NCBI RefSeq assembly: GCF_024397975.1
Contig: NZ_CP073745.1
Coordinates: forward strand, 675,501-739,500
Length of the DNA: 64,000 nt
Origin: Bacterioplanoides sp. SCSIO 12839
GTDB taxonomy: Bacteria; Pseudomonadota; Gammaproteobacteria; Pseudomonadales; Oceanobacteraceae
Reading direction: 5' to 3'
The notes under the pieces were generated by a model. It was not told where the DNA came from, made no database searches, and worked only from the letters and a program-made list of their open reading frames with translations. The position numbers and the translations under genes are program-made. Below are positions 10,133 to 18,877 of this stretch, one piece after another. How positions within the stretch are numbered: the first letter of the stretch is position 1; every line of letters starts with the position of its first letter.

Positions 10133-10984
10133 ATGACAAGCATCACCAGCGCTACTGCAGCAGAGCAGCGCGAATTCTTGATGACGTCAGCTGATTTTGA
10201 CGAAATATCAAAGCTGGCCATGGACTTCAGTGGTATTGTTCTTGCGGAACATAAGCGCGATATGGTGTACAGCCGTATTGCACGCCGTATTCGTGAACTG
10301 AAGCTAACAACGTTCCGCGAGTACCTGACTTACCTGAAGAATAATCATGCTCAGGAAGCTTCAGAATTTATTAACGCACTGACGACCAACTTAACGTCTT
10401 TTTTTCGTGAAAATCATCATTTTGAATTTCTTCAGGATGAGTTATTGCCGGCTCTGCGTTTTGCCAATAAAAGCACTAAACGGCTGCGTATCTGGTCTGC
10501 CGGATGTTCAATTGGCCAGGAAGTGTATTCTATTGCGATGACGTTGAAACGTGCCGGTTTTCCATCCGATTGGGATATCAAGCTGCTGGCGACGGATCTG
10601 GATTCTAATGTAGTTGAAACCGGTAAGTCAGGTATTTATCCGGCTTCTCATATCGATTCGATTGATGATGAAACCGTGAAGCGTTTCTTTCGCCAGAGTG
10701 GTGACCATCGCTCCGTTCAGGTGAAAGATGAATTACGACAAATGGTCACTTTTAAACGTCTGAACCTGTTAGAAAACTGGCCGATGAAAGGGCCGTTTGA
10801 CATTATTTTCTGTCGTAATGTTGTGATTTATTTTAATAAAGAAACCCAGCGGGTTTTGTTTGATCGTTATGCCGATATGTTACCTGTTGGTGGTCACTTG
10901 TTTATTGGTCATTCTGAAAATCTTAATGGCATCAGTGATCGCTTTGAAAGCCTGGGCAATACGATTTACCGGAAGATTAAATGA
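10133..10984 (+). CDS. cheR: Chemoreceptor methyltransferase CheR
   Basis: CheR methylates receptor glutamates with S-adenosylmethionine. The ATG at 10133 is preferred over the in-frame GTG at 10121, since AGTGG lies just upstream; this gives 283 residues. The N-terminal helical CheR domain is followed by the SAM-binding motif SAGCSIGQE and the family signature DIIFCRNVVIYF. The receptor encoded immediately upstream ends in a WxxF tether that would recruit it. Its stop overlaps the cheD start (ATGA). Confidence 0.95.
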   Translation: MTSITSATAAEQREFLMTSADFDEISKLAMDFSGIVLAEHKRDMVYSRIARRIRELKLTTFREYLTYLKNNHAQEASEFINALTTNLTSFFRENHHFEFLQDELLPALRFANKSTKRLRIWSAGCSIGQEVYSIAMTLKRAGFPSDWDIKLLATDLDSNVVETGKSGIYPASHIDSIDDETVKRFFRQSGDHRSVQVKDELRQMVTFKRLNLLENWPMKGPFDIIFCRNVVIYFNKETQRVLFDRYADMLPVGGHLFIGHSENLNGISDRFESLGNTIYRKIK

Positions 10985-11649
10985 TATCAACACAACACTC
11001 ACAGGCAATTAATAGTCGACCAGTTCAGCCCCCTGTCAGTTCCGGGTTTGAGCATGTTAATCGCTACTGGGATTCGGTTCACAACGTGTGGGCGGCAAAA
11101 ATTTTACCCGGTGAATTTTATGTTTCAACTCATGGTGAAATGGTTGTCACTGTTTTAGGCTCCTGTATCTCTGCGTGTATTCGTGACAAGGTTCGGGGCA
11201 TTGGTGGTATGAACCATTTTATGCTGCCTAGTCAGGGAGAGTTCTCGTCGGATGTCTGGGGCAGTAACCCTGACACACATGCATCACGTTATGGCAATTG
11301 GGCAATGGAATTTCTGATTAATGAAATTCTGAAGCGTGGTGGTAAACGTGAGAACCTTGAAGTGAAGTTGTTTGGTGGTGGCCAGATGATTGCTTCAATG
11401 AGTGATATTGGTCAACGCAATATTTTATTTGCCTATAATTATTTAGCAAACGAAGGTCTGAAAGTCGCAGCTGCTGATGTGGGTGATGTTTTTGCCCGTA
11501 AGGTTTTATATTTCCCAGATACCGGCTGCGTCAAAGTCCGGCGTATTAAACAAACCCGTAATGACACATTGATTAAACGGGAAACTGAATATCAGAAATC
11601 CGTAGAAACCCCACAACAAAATTCTGCAGGCTCAATCGATTTATTCTGA
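10981..11649 (+). CDS. cheD: Chemoreceptor glutamine deamidase CheD
   Basis: CheD deamidates receptor glutamines so that they become methylation sites. The 222-residue protein carries the catalytic pair C62 (LGSCISACI) and H79 (GGMNHFMLP). About 35 N-terminal and 25 C-terminal residues flank the core domain. The ATGA overlap with cheR implies translational coupling, and the order cheR-cheD-cheB matches the P. aeruginosa che2 cluster. Confidence 0.94.
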   Translation: MISTQHSQAINSRPVQPPVSSGFEHVNRYWDSVHNVWAAKILPGEFYVSTHGEMVVTVLGSCISACIRDKVRGIGGMNHFMLPSQGEFSSDVWGSNPDTHASRYGNWAMEFLINEILKRGGKRENLEVKLFGGGQMIASMSDIGQRNILFAYNYLANEGLKVAAADVGDVFARKVLYFPDTGCVKVRRIKQTRNDTLIKRETEYQKSVETPQQNSAGSIDLF

Positions 11650-11708
11650 CTAAAAGTGAGACTTGCCTGAATTAAGATGGCCGCAAGCAGTACGGTTCAG
11701 AGGATAAT

Positions 11709-12749
11709 ATGGCTGAAAAAATAAAGGTATTAATTGTTGACGATTCAGCATTGATTCGTCAGATGCTTAAGGAAATATTTTCAACGATTGACGAAGTCGA
11801 AGTGGTGGGTACCGCTGCAGACCCTTACATTGCGCGCGATAAAATTAAACGACTCAATCCGGATGTGTTAACACTGGATGTTGAGATGCCCCGAATGAAT
11901 GGGTTGCAGTTTTTAGGCAACCTGATGCGTCTGAGGCCAATGCCTGTGGTCATGGTCTCGACGCTGACCGAAGCCGGTGCACCAGAAACGCTGGAGGCTC
12001 TGGAGCTGGGAGCGGTTGATTTTATTGCCAAACCCAAAGCCCAGGATCAGGCTGAATTTCAGCAGTTTGCTGCCAGCCTCAAAGAAAAAATTCTGATGGC
12101 CGCTAAAGCGCGGGTTCGCGCTTATAGCGGTGAAAAAAAGGCCGCACCCCAGCCGGTTTCTAAAATTCCTTATCACAAGTGGGTTTGTATTGGTTCTTCA
12201 ACCGGCGGCACCGAGGCGATACGGGAAGTACTGAGCGGAGTCCCGGTTAATTGTCCACCTATTGTGATTACCCAGCACATTCCAGGGGTGTTTAGCAGTT
12301 CGTTTGCTATGCGCCTCAACCGTGCTTTGCCAATGGAGGTGGTTGAGGCTGAGGAAGGTATGGAGGTGCGTCCGGGACGTGTGATCATTGCTCGGGGGGA
12401 TTATCACCTGAGATTCCGTAAAGAAGGAACGCGAGTTGTTTGTCAACTTGATGACGGTGAACGGGTTAACCGTCATAAGCCGTCCGTGGAGGTCATGTTT
12501 GATTCTTTACAGCAGTTGGTTCCGGCCAACAAACTGGTATCAGTGATGTTGACAGGCATGGGGCGTGATGGTGCTGAGGCGATGAAACGGCTGAAAGATG
12601 GTGGAGCAGCAAGCTTTGCCCAGGATGAGGCCTCCTCGGTTGTTTGGGGAATGCCAAAAGCAGCCTACGACCTCGGTGCTGTGGATGAGTTGATATCGTT
12701 GCCGAATATGGCCGCCAGTATACTGAAAGCTGCGCAACAAAACGGATAA
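11709..12749 (+). CDS. cheB: Chemoreceptor methylesterase CheB (first system)
   Basis: The 346-residue protein joins an N-terminal receiver (D11/D12, phosphoacceptor D57 in LDVEMPRMNG, K109 in AKPK) to a C-terminal methylesterase. The catalytic triad is visible as S164 (GSSTGGTEA), H190 (ITQHIPG) and D287 (LTGMGRDGAEA), almost at E. coli CheB numbering. It removes receptor methyl groups when phosphorylated by CheA and closes the adaptation set of this cluster. A second CheB is encoded at 31490. Confidence 0.96.
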   Translation: MAEKIKVLIVDDSALIRQMLKEIFSTIDEVEVVGTAADPYIARDKIKRLNPDVLTLDVEMPRMNGLQFLGNLMRLRPMPVVMVSTLTEAGAPETLEALELGAVDFIAKPKAQDQAEFQQFAASLKEKILMAAKARVRAYSGEKKAAPQPVSKIPYHKWVCIGSSTGGTEAIREVLSGVPVNCPPIVITQHIPGVFSSSFAMRLNRALPMEVVEAEEGMEVRPGRVIIARGDYHLRFRKEGTRVVCQLDDGERVNRHKPSVEVMFDSLQQLVPANKLVSVMLTGMGRDGAEAMKRLKDGGAASFAQDEASSVVWGMPKAAYDLGAVDELISLPNMAASILKAAQQNG

Positions 12750-12824
12750 ATTTCGCTCAGGTTGCATGACAAATGCAGGCTTTGTGCTAAATATTAATAA
12801 TACTTTTTTTGTTGGAGAAAACGG

Positions 12825-13130
12825 ATGACAGTTCAGGCCTCACTTGCTGGAAACGGTCAGGAATTGATGATCAAAATTGATGGTCGTTTTGATTTCAGTG
12901 CGCATCAGGAATTCCGTGATGCTTATGAAGGTGCATCCGGTCAGATTACCAGTTACACCGTGGATATGGCGTCGACATCTTATCTGGACAGCTCGGCGCT
13001 GGGCATGTTGTTACTGTTGCGCGACCATGCCGGTGGTGACAATGCTAATGTGAAAATTGTTAACTGCAATCAGGATGTCCGAAAAATTCTGACCATTTCT
13101 AATTTTGAACAACTTTTCACCATTCAATAA
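12825..13130 (+). CDS. hsbA: HsbA-like STAS anti-sigma factor antagonist
   Basis: This 101-residue single STAS domain has the phosphosite region SYLDSSALGMLLLLRD, with Ser56/57. It is directly followed by a receiver-PP2C-kinase gene and then an Hpt gene, which reproduces the HsbA-HsbR-HptB set of P. aeruginosa. There the unphosphorylated or phosphorylated antagonist partitions between FlgM and the diguanylate cyclase HsbD. By analogy it would link phosphorelay state to sigma-28 activity or c-di-GMP. The gene symbol is assigned from order, size and sequence type. Confidence 0.8.
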   Translation: MTVQASLAGNGQELMIKIDGRFDFSAHQEFRDAYEGASGQITSYTVDMASTSYLDSSALGMLLLLRDHAGGDNANVKIVNCNQDVRKILTISNFEQLFTIQ

Positions 13131-13148
13131 TTGATTGAGCACACTGAC

Positions 13149-14846
13149 ATGGATGCCATAAAAATCCTGATTGCTGATGATAATCAGATTGACCGTATGG
13201 TGCTGTCGAGAATAGTCCGTAATCAGGGCTATGAAGTGTGCGAAGTTGCCAATGGCCAGGAAGCCATCGATACGGTTCCTCAATTTCGGCCGGATATCAT
13301 TCTGATGGATGTGATGATGCCGGAAGTCGATGGTAAAGAAGCCGCGCGACATATCAAATCGAACGCCGACGATGACTTTATTCCTATTATCTTTCTTACG
13401 TCTCTGACGGATGCACAAAGTCTGTCAGATTGTATTGATAGTGGTGGCGATGACTTTTTAAGCAAACCGTATAATCCCACTATTCTTCAGGCCAAAATTA
13501 ATTCTTTTTCGCGAATGCGCAACATGCATAAAACCATGCAAGCGCAGCGAGACACCATTGCCCGTAATAATGAGCATTTATTGCATGAGCAACAGGTGGC
13601 CAAGGCCGTGTTTGATAATGTTGCCCACGCCGGTTGTTTGTCTGCGCCCAACATTCGTTACATGTTATCGCCATTATCCGTTTTTAATGGCGACGTATTG
13701 TTAGCGGCAAAAAAACCAGCCGGCGGTATGCACATTTTATTGGGTGACTTTACCGGCCATGGCTTACCCGCTGCTATTGGTGCGATGCCACTGGCTGAAA
13801 TCTTTTATGGTATGACGGCAAAAGGTTTTGCGATTCGTGAAATCCTGCGCGAAATTAACCTGAAATTAAAAGGTATTTTACCCATCGGCTTTTTTTGCTG
13901 TGCCGTGATGGTGGATCTTAATACCGAGCGTAAAAGTGCCTCTGTATGGATGGGGGGGGTACCGGATTGTTATTTGTTACGTGCTGATAATAAGGTTGTT
14001 GAAACCCTGTCATCATCAAACTTACCTTTGGGTGTTCTGAGCAATGAACAATTTAGCGACGAATTGCAGGAATTCCCCATGGAAGCGGAAGACCGTTTGT
14101 TTTTATGGTCTGACGGTATTCTTGAAGCCAGAAACCAACAGGGTGAAATGTTTGGTGATGAGCGGCTGAAATCCATTTTTGATACCGCTCATACACCAGC
14201 ATCGGTTTTTGAAGACATTCAGCATCAGTTGGCGTCTTTTACCGAAGGCAGTGAACGCGATGACGATACCACCTTAATTGAAGTGAAAATGGTGGAAGAT
14301 TCGGTTCGTGATGATATGGAAATGCAAATGAATTCCGGCCCGGTATCTGGCCCGATTGATTGGCAAATGCATTATCACCTTGGTCCGGAAACGTTAAAAA
14401 ACTTCAATCCGTTGCCACTGATGATTCATGTCATGATGGAAGTACCTGGCTTGCGTGCGATGGGCGGGCAGCTATATACGGTCATGGCGGAACTGTTTTC
14501 TAATTCGTTTGAGCACGGCGTACTTGGGCTGCATTCTGCTCAAAAATCCAGTGCTGATGGCTTCCTGCAATATTATAAAGACCGTGAAAAACGTCTGGCC
14601 GAATTATCCGGTGGTTTTATTGATATCCACATGAAACATGAAGGGGATGGCCACAGCGGCAGTTTAACCTTATTAATAGAAGACAGTGGTGACGGGTTTG
14701 ATTTTAATGCCATCCGTTGTCAGGAAAACCCTTATTCCGGACGTGGTATTCCTTTGATCTCCGAAGTCTGTGAATCATTGAAATATCACGACAAAGGCAA
14801 TAAGGTGGAGGCCGTGATACGCTGGCCAAATAAGAGGACGGGCTGA
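13149..14846 (+). CDS. hsbR: HsbR-like response regulator: receiver, PP2C phosphatase and anti-sigma kinase domains
   Basis: This is a three-part switch protein of 565 residues from the ATG at 13149 (an in-frame TTG at 13131 is possible). The receiver (about 1-125) has D10/D11, phosphoacceptor D54 in LMDVMMPEVDG and K in SKPY. The SpoIIE/PP2C phosphatase domain carries LLGDFTGHGLPAAIG, LWSDGILEA and ERDDDTTLIEV. The C-terminal HATPase resembles anti-sigma Ser kinases, with N-box ELFSNSFEHG and EDSGDGFDF. It should phosphorylate or dephosphorylate the neighbouring STAS protein depending on its own phosphorylation by the Hpt protein. Start and stop abut both neighbours. Confidence 0.87.
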   Translation: MDAIKILIADDNQIDRMVLSRIVRNQGYEVCEVANGQEAIDTVPQFRPDIILMDVMMPEVDGKEAARHIKSNADDDFIPIIFLTSLTDAQSLSDCIDSGGDDFLSKPYNPTILQAKINSFSRMRNMHKTMQAQRDTIARNNEHLLHEQQVAKAVFDNVAHAGCLSAPNIRYMLSPLSVFNGDVLLAAKKPAGGMHILLGDFTGHGLPAAIGAMPLAEIFYGMTAKGFAIREILREINLKLKGILPIGFFCCAVMVDLNTERKSASVWMGGVPDCYLLRADNKVVETLSSSNLPLGVLSNEQFSDELQEFPMEAEDRLFLWSDGILEARNQQGEMFGDERLKSIFDTAHTPASVFEDIQHQLASFTEGSERDDDTTLIEVKMVEDSVRDDMEMQMNSGPVSGPIDWQMHYHLGPETLKNFNPLPLMIHVMMEVPGLRAMGGQLYTVMAELFSNSFEHGVLGLHSAQKSSADGFLQYYKDREKRLAELSGGFIDIHMKHEGDGHSGSLTLLIEDSGDGFDFNAIRCQENPYSGRGIPLISEVCESLKYHDKGNKVEAVIRWPNKRTG

Positions 14847-15190
14847 TGGGATCAATGGCAGATCATTTTGATCTGGAATCCTTTGAAATGTTGAAAGACG
14901 TTATGGAAGACGAATTTGATGAGTTATTAACTGTGTATGTTAAAGATTCCGATCAGCGTTTACCGACTCTTCACCAGGCGCTACATGAGAGTGATGCAAC
15001 ACAGTTGCGAGAGCTTGCTCATAGTTTTAAAGGCTCCAGCAGCAATATCAGCGCTGCCCCTTTAGCGGAACTGTGTCGCCAGGTTGAGCAGGCCGCCCGC
15101 GATGAACAGCTTCATGATCTGGATGTGGTATTGAGCCAAATCGACGTTGAATATGCTCAGGTCAGAGCGTTAATCCAGACCCTTCTCTGA
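14846..15190 (+). CDS. hptB: HptB-like histidine phosphotransfer protein
   Basis: This 114-residue single Hpt domain has phospho-accepting H59 in RELAHSFKGSSSNISA. AGAGGA sits 8 bases before the chosen ATG, which overlaps the hsbR stop; a second ATG lies at codon 4. In P. aeruginosa, HptB takes phosphate from several hybrid kinases and passes it to HsbR, and the same is inferred here. No hybrid kinase is encoded in this window, so the input kinases must lie elsewhere. Confidence 0.87.
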   Translation: MGSMADHFDLESFEMLKDVMEDEFDELLTVYVKDSDQRLPTLHQALHESDATQLRELAHSFKGSSSNISAAPLAELCRQVEQAARDEQLHDLDVVLSQIDVEYAQVRALIQTLL

Positions 15191-15224
15191 TTTTTCCCTT
15201 TTGTTCAAACGACGGATGTTAAAG

Positions 15225-15241
15225 TTGGCCTAACGGTTGCT
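15225..15241 (+). promoter_or_regulatory. Candidate sigma-54 promoter upstream of fliK
   Basis: The sequence TTGGCCTAACGGTTGCT has TGGC and TTGC separated by 7 bases, which is the -24/-12 spacing of RpoN promoters. It lies about 40 bases before the fliK ATG. Only part of the -24 consensus (TGGCAC) is kept. Flagellar class genes under FleQ/RpoN control are usual in this group. Confidence 0.55.
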
Positions 15242-15279
15242 ATTTATCTCTCAGGTATTTTATTTGTACGGAGAGTGGC

Positions 15280-16533
15280 ATGAACCCGACCGAAGTCAGC
15301 CAGGGTGGCTTGTTCAGTCTTTTACCCGCATTTTCAACCATAGAAACCCCGCAAGGTGGGGTCTGGTCAGATCAGGAAAGCGAATTTGGTGCTTTGCTGG
15401 AAGGGCTGACCCCGTTGCTTGAGCCGTCTGAACTTAGCGATGGCGCACAGCCTTTGGCAGCGCAACTGTTGCCGCTGAACGGACAGCCTTTGCCGCAACC
15501 TGGCGGAGAGCCTATTCAACCGTCGGTGTTATTAGCCAGTATTCGCCAATCTCAGGGCATCGCTTCTTCTGGACTACAAACCGGTGATGCCGTAACAGAA
15601 GAGATGTTTGCTGAGGAAGATGGTGAAGGCTCGGCTTTGATTCTGCCTTCTTCACTATCCGACACTGACACTCCAGCTGTTGTGGTGGGAGCGACTTCCG
15701 TTGCTCTGTCCGGGATACCAGCACAACAAACGATACAGCAATCAACACAACCACTAACGCAGCAAGATATGGCCGCACTGAAAGTGATCAATGGCCATGC
15801 CACTAATAATCCAACTGAAGAAACGGCTATGTTGGAGGAATCTGAGCTATCAGATATGACGCTGGAGTCTGAAGGCGAAGCCGAGGGTTCTGCAGTGACT
15901 CAGATTCGTAGTGACCAGCCTGTTGCTGCCTCTAAGTTGGCTCAGGGTGCCGATGTGGCCGATGTTAAAGTGTCTGGCATGGCGGATATAACACCGGTAT
16001 CCAATGCACTGTCGGCTGACGCTGAGATGACCGATGACGTCATTGTCACCGAAGCCGAAGCGGAACAGCTGGAAGAGCAGGAGCTGGTGACTCAGAATAA
16101 AGAGCGCCTGGAATTTGGCCGTGATAAAGAACAATGGGCGCCGGCGCTGGGCAGCCGCATTGTCACCATGGTAGCGGATAATATTCAGCAGGCTGAAATC
16201 CATTTGGATCCACCGGAACTGGGTTCCATGGAAATTAAGATGCAGCTGAATCAGGAGCAAACCAGCATTCAGGTTCAGGTGCAGTCACCCCAAGTGCGTG
16301 ATGTGTTAGAAGCGAACGCCCAGCGGTTACGTGATGCTCTGGCTGAGCAAGGATTGGAGTTGGCTGGCTTTGATGTCAGTCAGCAGCAGTCGGAATCTGG
16401 CCAGGGTGGACAGCAGCAGGATGCTCCGGCGGGAGATTCTGGTAACACTGACACATTAATGGCGGCTGATGAGTCTGGTGCTGCCACGGTGACCGTACGT
16501 CAAAGTGATGGTTTACTTGACGCCTATGCCTGA
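15280..16533 (+). CDS. fliK: Flagellar hook-length control protein FliK
   Basis: FliK is the secreted ruler that sets hook length and switches export specificity through FlhB. The 417-residue protein has a long low-complexity Glu/Gln/Ser/Thr N-terminal part with poor conservation. Its C-terminal domain (about residues 280-370) is well conserved and has the hallmark HLDPPELGSMEIKMQL and an RLRDALAEQGLELAGFDVS segment. Position between the regulatory genes and fliL agrees with Pseudomonas. GGAGAG lies close before the ATG. Confidence 0.93.
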   Translation: MNPTEVSQGGLFSLLPAFSTIETPQGGVWSDQESEFGALLEGLTPLLEPSELSDGAQPLAAQLLPLNGQPLPQPGGEPIQPSVLLASIRQSQGIASSGLQTGDAVTEEMFAEEDGEGSALILPSSLSDTDTPAVVVGATSVALSGIPAQQTIQQSTQPLTQQDMAALKVINGHATNNPTEETAMLEESELSDMTLESEGEAEGSAVTQIRSDQPVAASKLAQGADVADVKVSGMADITPVSNALSADAEMTDDVIVTEAEAEQLEEQELVTQNKERLEFGRDKEQWAPALGSRIVTMVADNIQQAEIHLDPPELGSMEIKMQLNQEQTSIQVQVQSPQVRDVLEANAQRLRDALAEQGLELAGFDVSQQQSESGQGGQQQDAPAGDSGNTDTLMAADESGAATVTVRQSDGLLDAYA

Positions 16534-16716
16534 CCACTGGATGAAACTTCTTTAGCTTTCTTCTGAAGGGTTCGGGCTACCTCTATCAGGCCCGGATCCT
16601 GTTTAAACACGTCTTTCCCTCCGATTTCTGTCAGATCACTCCGGCGCTTATGCCAGAACCTTCTAAACTTCAGAAGTAATGTAAAAATCATGTGTCGCAT
16701 TTTTGACGAAAAAGCG

Positions 16717-16731
16717 TGGCATGAGTATTGC
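16717..16731 (+). promoter_or_regulatory. Strong sigma-54 promoter candidate upstream of fliL
   Basis: TGGCATGAGTATTGC matches the RpoN -24/-12 pattern TGGC-N7-TTGC exactly, with A at the next -24 position and T after the -12 GC. It lies 30 bases before the fliL ATG, in a 228-base non-coding gap. It would drive the fliLMNOPQR-flhB block. The same gap holds inverted copies of CTTCTGAAG (near 16560 and 16670) of unknown meaning. Confidence 0.75.
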
Positions 16732-16761
16732 TATTTTGACTGAGAGCAGGAGAAGCTGATT

Positions 16762-17298
16762 ATGGCTGCAGAGCAGGATTTAAAACTCGATACACCGGAA
16801 GAAGCCGCATCAGGCGGTGGCAAAAAAAAGCTGATTCTTATTATTGTCGGCGCTTTGCTGCTGGTGGGTATTGCTGTTGGGGTGACCTGGTTTCTGATGA
16901 GTGGTGGTGACGAAGCCGAAGCGGATGCTGCGGTGGAAGAAGCACCAGCGGAAGAAGTGGTCGAGGAAGAGCCTGAGATCCCGGCGCAGTATGTGGTGTT
17001 AAAACCCGAGTTTGTGGTCAGTTTTCAGGTTGGCACACGCCAGCGTTTTTTACAGGCCAGTATTGAAGTGATGACCCGTAAACAAACCATTGTTGATGCG
17101 CTGACACTGCACGAACCTATGATTCGTAATGACATCATCCGGATTATGGGAGAGCAGGACTTTAATCAGCTGAGAACGGCTGAAGGGCGGGTGGCGTTGC
17201 AGCAACAATTGCTTAAACACCTGCAAATGTCGATGAAACGAGAGGCCGGCAGCTCAGAAGTTGAGGCGGTGCTCTTTACTAACTTTGTGATGCAGTAG
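16762..17298 (+). CDS. fliL: Flagellar basal-body-associated protein FliL
   Basis: FliL is an inner-membrane protein that surrounds or stabilises the stators. The 178-residue product has a short cytosolic N-terminus, one membrane helix at about residues 24-47 (LILIIVGALLLVGIAVGVTW), an acidic Glu/Ala linker (DEAEADAAVEEAPAEEVVEEE) and a periplasmic stomatin-like domain. It is the first gene after the strongest sigma-54 promoter candidate and lies 9 bases before fliM. Confidence 0.95.
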   Translation: MAAEQDLKLDTPEEAASGGGKKKLILIIVGALLLVGIAVGVTWFLMSGGDEAEADAAVEEAPAEEVVEEEPEIPAQYVVLKPEFVVSFQVGTRQRFLQASIEVMTRKQTIVDALTLHEPMIRNDIIRIMGEQDFNQLRTAEGRVALQQQLLKHLQMSMKREAGSSEVEAVLFTNFVMQ

Positions 17299-17307
17299 GA
17301 CGGATGC

Positions 17308-18276
17308 GTGCAAGATTTACTGTCGCAAGATGAAATTGATGCGTTACTTCACGGTGTTGATGACGGTGATATAGAGCCGGAAGAAGACATTGATGAAACC
17401 GGGGTCAAAAATTATGACCTCACCAGCAACGACCGCATTGTTCGCGGTCGTATGCCAACGCTGGAAATGATTAACGAGCGCTTTGCCCGTTATACCCGCA
17501 TCAGTATGTTTAATTTCTTGCGACGCAGTGCCGACGTTGCTTCAGGTGGCGTACAGATTATGAAGTTTGGTGAGTACGTACATACCCTGTATGTCCCTAC
17601 CAGTCTGAATCTGGTGAAGATGCGCCCTTTACGCGGCACGGCTCTGTTTATTATGGACGCCAAGCTGGTGTTTAAGCTGGTGGATAACTTTTTTGGTGGT
17701 GATGGCCGTCACGCCAAAATTGAAGGACGTGAATTTACCCCCACCGAAGTGCGGGTAGTACAGCTGGTATTAAGTCAGATCTTCAGTGACATGATTGAAG
17801 CCTGGCAGCCGGTGATGGAAGTGGAATTTGAATACGTTGGTTCAGAAGTGAATCCGGCGATGGCCAATATTGTCAGCCCCAGTGAAGTGGTGGTGGTCAG
17901 TACCTTCCATATCGAACTCGATGGTGGTGGCGGCGATTTTCACATGACCATTCCGTATTCCATGATTGAGCCCATTCGTGAAGTGTTGGATGCCGGTGTT
18001 CAGAGTGATATCGACGATATTGATGAGCGTTGGACCCAGTCATTACGTGAAGACATTATGGACGCACCGGTTCCGGTGCATGGCACCTTGGTTGAGCGGG
18101 ATATTACCCTGCGTGAAGTTGCTGAGTTAAAAGCCGGCGACGTGATTCCAGTGGATATGCCGGAAGAATTTACCTTAGAAGCCAATGGCATTCCGGTTTT
18201 TCGCGGAAAAATGGGCATCTCAAATGAAAACCTGGCGGTGAAAATCATCGATCAGTTAAAGCACAGACGGCGTTAA
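17308..18276 (+). CDS. fliM: Flagellar motor switch protein FliM
   Basis: FliM is the C-ring component that binds phosphorylated CheY. I use the GTG start at 17308, which puts the CheY-binding peptide LSQDEIDALLHGV at the very N-terminus as in known FliM. A CheC-like middle domain and a C-terminal SpoA domain follow, with total length 322. Landmarks include GRMPTLEMINERFARYTRISMFN and the FFGGDGRHAK segment. It is followed after 13 bases by fliN. Confidence 0.96.
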   Translation: MQDLLSQDEIDALLHGVDDGDIEPEEDIDETGVKNYDLTSNDRIVRGRMPTLEMINERFARYTRISMFNFLRRSADVASGGVQIMKFGEYVHTLYVPTSLNLVKMRPLRGTALFIMDAKLVFKLVDNFFGGDGRHAKIEGREFTPTEVRVVQLVLSQIFSDMIEAWQPVMEVEFEYVGSEVNPAMANIVSPSEVVVVSTFHIELDGGGGDFHMTIPYSMIEPIREVLDAGVQSDIDDIDERWTQSLREDIMDAPVPVHGTLVERDITLREVAELKAGDVIPVDMPEEFTLEANGIPVFRGKMGISNENLAVKIIDQLKHRRR

Positions 18277-18289
18277 TGGGGAGTAAATA

Positions 18290-18877
18290 ATGAGTGATGA
18301 CGACAATAAGGACCTGACGCCTGAAGATAATGATGCTGCGCCAGAAAATCCGGCAGCTGATACGGGGTCAGATGCTGATGCCATGGCGGACGCCGTTGCC
18401 AGTGGGGTAGAAGAAGCCTCCGGAGACGAAGCGTTGGCCGATGAGTGGGCCGCAGCGATGGAAGAGTCCGGCGATGGTGATGGCAGCGTTGAGGATGAAT
18501 GGGCGGCGGCGATGGAAGAGGCCGGTGAAGGCGGCTCTGATGGTGGTGACGATGTGCAGGCGATGCCGCTGGACCCATTAGAAGACGAAGGGCAGCCACG
18601 CACCATTCCCGAAGATGGCCCGGAACTGGACGTCATTCTCGATATCCCGGTACGTATTTCGATGGAGGTTGGCTCCACTCAGATTCCAATCCGAAATTTA
18701 TTACAACTGAACCAGGGGTCGGTGGTTGAGTTGGACCGTTTGGCCGGTGAACCATTGGATGTGATGGTAAACGGTACGTTAATCGCCCACGGTGAAGTGG
18801 TGATGGTGAACGATAAATTTGGTATCCGTTTAACCGATGTGGTGAGCCAGAGTGAACGTATTCAGCGCTTACGTTAA
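18290..18877 (+). CDS. fliN: Flagellar motor switch protein FliN with acidic repeat extension
   Basis: FliN forms the base of the C-ring. The SpoA domain occupies about residues 110-190 (LDVILDIPVRISMEVGSTQI, LDRLAGEPLDVMVNG). The protein has 195 residues against about 137 in E. coli. The extra N-terminal part is acidic and contains two copies of DEWAAAMEE (residues about 46-55 and 66-75). Such extensions occur in pseudomonad-type FliN. Its 3' end overlaps the fliO start by 26 bases. Confidence 0.95.
   Translation: MSDDDNKDLTPEDNDAAPENPAADTGSDADAMADAVASGVEEASGDEALADEWAAAMEESGDGDGSVEDEWAAAMEEAGEGGSDGGDDVQAMPLDPLEDEGQPRTIPEDGPELDVILDIPVRISMEVGSTQIPIRNLLQLNQGSVVELDRLAGEPLDVMVNGTLIAHGEVVMVNDKFGIRLTDVVSQSERIQRLR

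Noticed and set aside
16534-16761. Gene in the fliK-fliL gap
   Set aside because: No frame with a start, a ribosome site and coding character; the gap is explained by the sigma-54 promoter and short inverted repeats.
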